NCBI GenBank assembly: GCA_037903475.1
Contig: JBAJFG010000298.1
Span: forward strand, 868,001-932,000
From: Ancylostoma caninum
Lineage: Eukaryota; Nematoda; Chromadorea; Rhabditida; Ancylostomatidae
Direction: 5' to 3'
Length of the DNA: 64,000 nt
How positions within the stretch are numbered: position 1 is the first letter of the stretch; each line of letters begins with the position of its first letter. Position numbers and translations under genes: made by a program. Of this stretch, positions 59,321-64,000 are shown in pieces. Below the pieces are notes generated by a model that made no database searches, was not told where the DNA came from, and saw only the letters and a list, made by a program, of their open reading frames with translations.

Positions 59321-59733
59321 TTTTCAATAGGTTACTTAAGTCGTTTAACGTCAATTCCTTTGCTGAGTAGTTCTTTTTTCAGTAGGATGCTAAACGTATG
59401 TAATTCCCTTAACATGAGGAGCTTGATAAAGGGCTGCGAATAATGACAAGGGGTGGCAAAACTATCGCTCCTCACTACAGTTATATACAATATAGATGCA
59501 TTGACGTATCCGTTGTATTTCCCTCTTGGAGAGCAGACTCGTACTCAGACAATTGCAGCGTGCGGCCCGCGTGCCTTGATTTGTGGGCGTAGCTAAGCGC
59601 AGTGCGAGCCGCGTACCTTAGAGGTTGTGTAACAGTGCGTGGAACAACCAACACACGAAGTAGTGCACAACGAATAAGGACGCTGCGTCCGAATCGGACC
59701 ATTGCAGGATTTTTTGTTCTTGTTTTTTTTAAA

Positions 59734-59958
59734 TGTTGCCGCGCTATCAAGCGACCTGCGCGACCCAGGGCTTATCATGTATTGCGCAACGTCCCCTAGT
59801 GGGACGTTGCTATGTTTGTATCAAGATAAGAATAAATCTTTCTGGCCAAAAAGTCTACAGTGTTCGGTCCTCTCCCTCGTCGGCTCTCGTCTTGGCAACA
59901 TTATTCGGTCCTAGCGCCGAATTCTCCACTGAAACCTCCTCGGCACTTCTACAGTGCA
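59734..59958 (+). repeat. Left LTR of the BEL/Pao-like element
   Basis: About 225 bases starting tgttgccgcgctatcaag. It carries a hairpin (caacgtcccctagtgggacg), an AATAAA at about 59830 and a tail ctcggcacttctacagtgca. It is about 95% identical to 61414-61631. Confidence 0.85.
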
Positions 59959-60220
59959 ATATTTAGATGTTGTTAAGTGGCTGTGGCCCCTTTTTATACG
60001 CATGCTGGCGGCCTAGCCCATGCTTATCTTATCCCGCACCGTTGCTTCGGGTATGGTATTGGAGGATAAGATACAAGATATGCCGATTGATACCAGTGAC
60101 CTCTTTCTTGGAGATATCACGGATTTCTTTGATCCTGTATCAGTGGCATATTCTTGCAATACGTGCATTGCTTGCTATCTGTATTTTTTTATTTACATAT
60201 GTACATCATTTCTATTGTTT

Positions 60221-60715
60221 TCATACTCGCCTGCATATGCGGAATATTGCTTCTAGGAGCATGCATATCATTTTTGCGAGCGTTTGCAAACCAAGGAAGA
60301 TGACTTTCACCGTGGTAATAATAACCACTGGTCCTAGGAGATATGTCATCAGCGCTAATATGGCAGCGCTACTTACTGCTGCAGTTGCGAGCTTCCAATG
60401 GTGTTTTATTGTTTCTAACAGTGGTGTTAGATCAGGTAGGCTAAAATCGTGAAGCCAATCGAATCGTTGTGCCCATGTGACTTCGCTGGGACTTTCCACT
60501 TCCTTGTCTGCCAGTTCACTGGGCATGTATTGGAGCTTTCCAATCAAGTCCAATTCTATCGATTTTTTATTGCATGTTGTTCTGCACTTCTCTGAGATGA
60601 GTGCGCGGTCAAAATCCATTGTGATCTTTGATTGTACGCTGTTTGGACCGCACTCAGGGAATGTGTGTGTGTTCCACATTGCACTGTCAGCCAGGATGGG
60701 GTTTCTGTTTCACAT
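60221..60715 (-). pseudogene. Envelope-like remnant of a retroelement
   Basis: The minus-strand frame has a cysteine-bearing ectodomain stretch, a charged region, and one strongly hydrophobic segment of about 25 residues near the C-terminus followed by a short tail ending at 60221. This layout and the Cys/Pro pattern recall the glycoproteins carried by some nematode BEL/Pao elements. It lacks an N-terminal half and is inverted relative to the LTRs and Gag segment, so it cannot be expressed as part of a normal element. Confidence 0.5.
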
Positions 60716-60727
60716 ATCGTTGTCGCC

Positions 60728-61166
60728 ATGCTGGACGAAGTCGACGTTGTTACCCACATCGAGCCGATCACCGACGCCATCAAGTCGCTGGAGCAGAAGC
60801 TGGACCTCTTCGCGAGGTCACTCGAAGAGTGGATCGATGCCACGATCCAGAGGCTGGAGATGAGGATGAACCCTCGACACGCTACTCGACCGCTCCAAAC
60901 CGCGGTCGAATTGCATGTTTTGTCCTTACGAGGACAATCGGGATGCGCACCCCACAGGACGGTGCCCTCGGTATGCTGACGCCATCGCGAGGGCGGTGCA
61001 GATCAAAGTGATGGGCCTGTGCACACGATGCCTCCAGGCGAGGCACGCCGCAGATTGCGGTGTGAGGTGCACCATTTGCGGTGCGGAGCACAACATGCTC
61101 CTGTGCCCCACAAGGGCACAATACCACGGCGGGCCCAAGCTCCGAAAGGTACGCCTAACCTCGTAA
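60728..61166 (+). pseudogene. Gag-like segment with zinc knuckles, frameshifted
   Basis: The first frame from the ATG at 60728 encodes an acidic, coiled-coil-like stretch (DAIKSLEQKLDLFARSLEEW). After a frameshift near 60915 the second frame continues with C..C-type knuckles (GLCTRCLQARHAADC, RCTICGAEHNMLLC) and stops at 61164-61166. The spacing is that of Pao/BEL Gag nucleocapsids. The frameshift breaks the gene. Confidence 0.65.
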
Positions 61167-61413
61167 CATATATTTGCTTAATTAAAAACATAGCTAATTT
61201 GCTCAATTTAAGCACTAAATGGACTCTCGCCTCGTCGCCCGCCTCGCCACGCCTCGCCGTCCAACGCTCCGTCTCGCCAAGCCCCGCCTCGTCTTCCCGT
61301 CCTCATCGTCCACCTCCACTCGCCGCCCTTCACCTCCACTCGCCACGCTTCGCCCGTCTCGCCCGCCCACAATTGGGCCGATAACATTTTGCTGTCGTTG
61401 CTCTGGGCCGCAG

Positions 61414-61631
61414 TGTCGCGCTATCAAGCGACCTGCGCGATCCAGGGCTTATCAAGTATTGCGCAACGTCCCCTAGAGGGACGTTGCTATGTTTGTATCG
61501 AGATAAGAATAAATCTTTCTGGCCAAAAAGTCTATAGTGTTCGGTCCTCTCCCTCGGCTCTCGTCTTGGCAACATTATTCGGTCCTAGCGCCGAATTCTC
61601 CACTGAAACCTCCTCGGCACTTCTACAGTGC
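61414..61631 (+). repeat. Right LTR of the BEL/Pao-like element
   Basis: Direct repeat of 59734-59958 with scattered substitutions and a 3-base deletion. AATAAA lies at about 61510. Confidence 0.85.
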
Positions 61632-61852
61632 CATAAATGTATTGGCCGGTTTCACTCATTGTTTCACATCGTTTTGGATTTTTTTCCTTTTATCATAAGT
61701 AGTTTTGCCCTCATCTTCGATTTTCATTGCTATTTTTACTCTCTCGCTGTTGTTTTTTTTGGTACTTTCGTTGTTTTCTTCTTCGCTTACTTATTAGTGA
61801 AAAATGCCTTTTGCAGTATATGTGCAAGTTTGTGCTAAAGTGACGGCTGTAG

Positions 61853-62648
61853 TTTGACAACCAAAGAACAAAAGGGATTCTTGCCACTGCAATTGGCAAT
61901 GTAAGTTCGAGTAAAATCAAACCAGTTATCGTTATTCTCCAGAACTGCAACTTCATGCTTTTTCTTTCATTGACATTCATATTTGTTTTAGTCGCAGCCT
62001 TCCCATGAAGATGACGAGGAGGAAAGAAGGACATGATTACATTGCAAGGTATTTTTTATTCATTGGTACATCCAGAAAAAAACTCGGGTAATTCAAAGGA
62101 CAAGAACCTTAACCATTCGACGTGCACACTGCACATATTGCATATATAGGTCGTTTCACATCACTTCTGTTTATGCAGTATGGCTAGATTAGCAGCCATT
62201 CTTCATGCCCGCAAGCACTCTTCCTGAGGATACGTCGGGGCGCCTTAGGTAATTTACAAGACACTAAGGACGACCATGGAAAATGATGCTGCCGCGAAAG
62301 GGCACCACATTGGTTTCTACTTGAATCCAGTGCTAAGTATTCAATTTGAAAGTCAATGGTTTCCAAAGTCCAATGAATGTATAGTCCGAATGTACTAACT
62401 GCTTTTTCGATACCTACTATTAATGAATGCTTAAAATTCATTCACTAAAAGAACAGCCGAATCCATGAAATATTTGCACAACTTGCGTTCAAAAGATATT
62501 GAATAATGGTTCGACTCAACCACTTTTCTACTAAGCCGAATTGATAGTTTTTATTTTCAGAAAAGAGTGGATGTATTGTGGGCGATCTTCAACCTCAATC
62601 TTCAATGAACATGATCATCAATCTTCAACTTCCTCGACTTTTCACTGA
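61853..62648 (+). CDS. 3' exons of a plus-strand gene, unrecognised
   Basis: Three exons fit one frame with phase 2 at each join: 61853-61900 (donor gtaagttcg), 61992-62048 (acceptor atttgttttag, donor gtattt) and 62561-62648 (acceptor ttattttcag, stop TGA at 62646-62648). The product ends LTTKEQKGFLPLQLA, then LPMKMTRRKEGHDYIA, then KEWMYCGRSSTSIFNEH, then a Ser/Thr-rich end. An AATAAA at 62943 fits the 3' end. The 61853 acceptor is weak, so the first exon may start elsewhere. The GFLPLQLA phrase recalls an ankyrin helix, but one motif is not enough to say so. Confidence 0.42.
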
Positions 62649-62942
62649 GTGACTGTTTTTGCTCTTGTGAGAAGTTTTTTTTTGCTATGGTATTATTTCA
62701 CTCTGTTCCGTATTGTTGTTTTCTCGGTATCTTATGTGCTGCAGCGTGTAGATCTCTGGCAATTATGTTGTGATCTTAGTGTGTGCGTGATACTTATATT
62801 TATGATAGTTTTAGTTATGTTATTTGTTGTAATTATGTTGTTTTTCCGCTATGATTATCATCGGCGTTAGATTAAACATTGTGTTGTATCTTTGTATCTG
62901 GGCTCAGGAAGGAGCCGAATGCTATTCTCTCCATTAATTTCC

Positions 62943-62948
62943 AATAAA
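62943..62948 (+). terminator. AATAAA polyadenylation signal
   Basis: ccaataaaaaatag, 295 bases after the TGA of the plus-strand exons. No other gene on this strand lies nearby. Confidence 0.4.
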
Positions 62949-63044
62949 AAATAGTTGCCTCATCATGTTTTGTCTTCATTTGGGTAATAAAAGCACAACG
63001 GAGCAACAGTATGACAATACATGCCACCTACTCAGGCACTTTCA

Positions 63045-63182
63045 GCGGATGGCGCGCGCACCCAATACAGGACGGCCCGCGTAAGGGTTGAGAATCCGCC
63101 AGGACTTGGGTGCGCGGGCCGTCCGCTGCTGCTTGCTAACGGACCAGCCGCGTGCCTTCAACGGACCAGCCGCGCGCCTTTC
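63045..63182. repeat. GC-rich block with interleaved inverted repeats
   Basis: gcgcacccaa (63055) pairs with ttgggtgcgc (63106), and ggacggcccgcg (63071) pairs with cgcgggccgtcc (63113). The order A-B-A'-B' is that of a pseudoknot. A 22-base direct repeat (aacggaccagccgcg) follows at 63139 and 63160. Confidence 0.55.
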
Positions 63183-63418
63183 TGCAGAAATGAGAACCGG
63201 TGAATAGCTCCGTCCTCTACCTTTTCTTTAACAGTCTGAACGCTTCATATCACAAATGGACAAAACGTTAACATCACATATAATAAATAATTAATTTATT
63301 TTACCATTATCTTAGTACAAACAAAGCAAATATAGCTTCAAATGACAGGAGTCTACCTGACAACGTCTATACAGCTTGAAATAATATCAGACAAGAATGA
63401 ACAAAAAAGTAGAAGGAG

Positions 63419-63460
63419 GTGTACAATACATCAGTGACCGTGGCGTCACGAGTATTGTAC
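63419..63460. repeat. Stem-loop between two convergent genes
   Basis: gtacaatac-at-cagtgac pairs with gtcac-ga-gtattgtac around a six-base loop, giving a 14-15 bp stem with a small internal bulge. It lies about 65 bases past the stop of the minus-strand gene, in its presumed 3' flank. Confidence 0.6.
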
Positions 63461-63516
63461 ATATCCTCTATATATCGATATTCATATACACACCCTTCTT
63501 GCCGCATGCACTGCCT

Positions 63517-63522
63517 GCTTTA
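63517..63522 (-). terminator. Polyadenylation signal overlapping the stop region
   Basis: On the minus strand the stop TAA (63523-63525) runs into TAATAAAG, so an AATAAA begins inside the stop codon. This implies a very short 3' UTR. Confidence 0.4.
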
Positions 63523-63864
63523 TTAGGTGTCGTATAGATCATTCGTATCTCTGAAAATCCAAACACTTCTTAATAACAGCGACGTTGGGAACCACAGAAA
63601 CGAACTCACTGTAAAAGGTTATGAGCTTCAAAGCCTTCTTCTCTGTCACCCATAGATGCAGCCGTAGTGCGTGTTCCCTTGAAAAGTATAATATGTGGTA
63701 TCTATAGCTGTTCACTAGATGATTTTGTAAAAATGACAGGTAAGCTAAGAATTATAAAGAAGTAACCAACTGACGATGTGCTCTTTCTGAACTTCTCGGC
63801 CTCACTGTACCATTGCTTGATTCGGCTGCTCAGCTTGTGAAGCGGCGATAGACGCACCAAGACA
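63523..63864 (-). CDS. 3' exons of a minus-strand gene, unrecognised
   Basis: Three exons join in phase: 63811-63864 (encodes LGASIAASQAEQPNQAM), 63610-63677 (GTRTTAASMGDREEGFE, then HNLL; donor gtgagt) and 63523-63550 (acceptor ggattttcag; DTNDLYDT, stop TAA at 63523). Introns are 132 and 59 bases. The strong gtgagt donor, consensus tttcag acceptor and adjacent AATAAA make this a believable gene end. The upstream exon could also be read in another frame (HKLSSRIKQWYSEAEKF), so its phase is less sure. The protein is not recognised and continues beyond the window. Confidence 0.5.
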
Positions 63865-64000
63865 CTCAAAACAAACAAAAAATAGGTAGAAAAATAGGTA
63901 GAATAGATACGACGTTCAGTCAGCTCTGGGTTCGCGGCAATTTGAATTCAAATGAATAAAATGCTGTAATATTTCGTCGCGGTTGTTTCACAGTTCACGC

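Larger units (their letters stand above)
59734..61631 (+). mobile_element. Rearranged BEL/Pao-like LTR retroelement (1.9 kb)
   Basis: Two direct LTRs of about 220 bases flank only 1.45 kb of internal sequence. A Gag-like segment with zinc knuckles is on the plus strand (60728-61166). An envelope-like segment is on the minus strand (60221-60715), back to back with it. No protease, reverse transcriptase or integrase sequence is present, so the copy is non-autonomous. The right flank of the internal region (61219-61400) is a C-rich gcctcgcc repeat. BEL/Pao is chosen from the knuckle spacing and LTR style; it is inference. Confidence 0.72.

Noticed and set aside
60556..60843. Minus-strand 95-codon frame within the LTR element
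   Set aside because: It is a shadow of the Gag-like plus-strand segment and is serine-rich for that reason.

Overview
The window looks like nuclear DNA from a nematode, most likely a clade V strongylid of the hookworm type. Three things support this: very short introns (38-62 nt) beside a 12-kb one, an RTE-class LINE, and Tc1/mariner elements whose ends resemble C. elegans Tc1 and hookworm mariners. The species call is inference. The DNA is AT-rich and mostly non-coding, and no bacterial, plasmid or organelle gene was seen. No tRNA or rRNA gene was seen.

Genes. The best-supported gene is on the minus strand from 57659 down to 40318. I could chain 16 exons with compatible phases into a predicted protein of about 901 residues. 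Its N-terminal third carries two C3H-type cysteine/histidine modules like those of KANSL2 (NSL complex subunit 2) and INO80D. Its C-terminal two-thirds is a long proline-rich tail. Intron 14 (41394-53165, 11.8 kb) is packed with transposons and satellites and holds an oppositely oriented candidate gene for a secreted Cys-rich protein (43379-43912). At the right edge two candidate genes converge: the 3' exons of a plus-strand gene (61853-62648) and of a minus-strand gene (63523-63864). Weaker coding candidates lie at 1-148 (-), 39224-39633 (-) and 45082-45297 (+).

Mobile elements. Left to right: a 102-bp palindromic element (2982), a decayed RTE LINE (about 16800-19235), a Tc1-like element with roughly 0.6-kb inverted arms (22962-25277), four copies of one about 270-bp hAT-type MITE (27345, 28976, 47387, 48665), a GC-rich palindromic element (31190), a Tc1-like element with IR/DR architecture (45741-47345), a small palindromic MITE (50692), two mariner-type elements (51273 and 52084) and a rearranged BEL/Pao-like LTR element (59734-61631).

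Repeats. Four families give the window its character. (1) A 117-bp array inside a 1.0-1.3 kb element that begins with the hairpin motif ACCCGGCTTCGCTCGGGT (34673-37080, 47688-48646, and a divergent palindromic copy near 58.7-59.3 kb). (2) A 50-60 bp minisatellite (16.3, 28-29.8, 38.2 and 49.4-50.3 kb). (3) A field of CTTGTCGACAAG palindromes (15.3 and 37.4 kb). (4) A stem-loop terminus next to (AT)n (38.8, 49.0 and 51.1 kb). Families 2-4 recur in the same order and orientation. I therefore propose one composite, possibly Helentron/DINE-like, non-autonomous element that seems to be undescribed. A 656-bp perfect (TG)n tract faces a 215-bp (CA)n tract at 15-16 kb.
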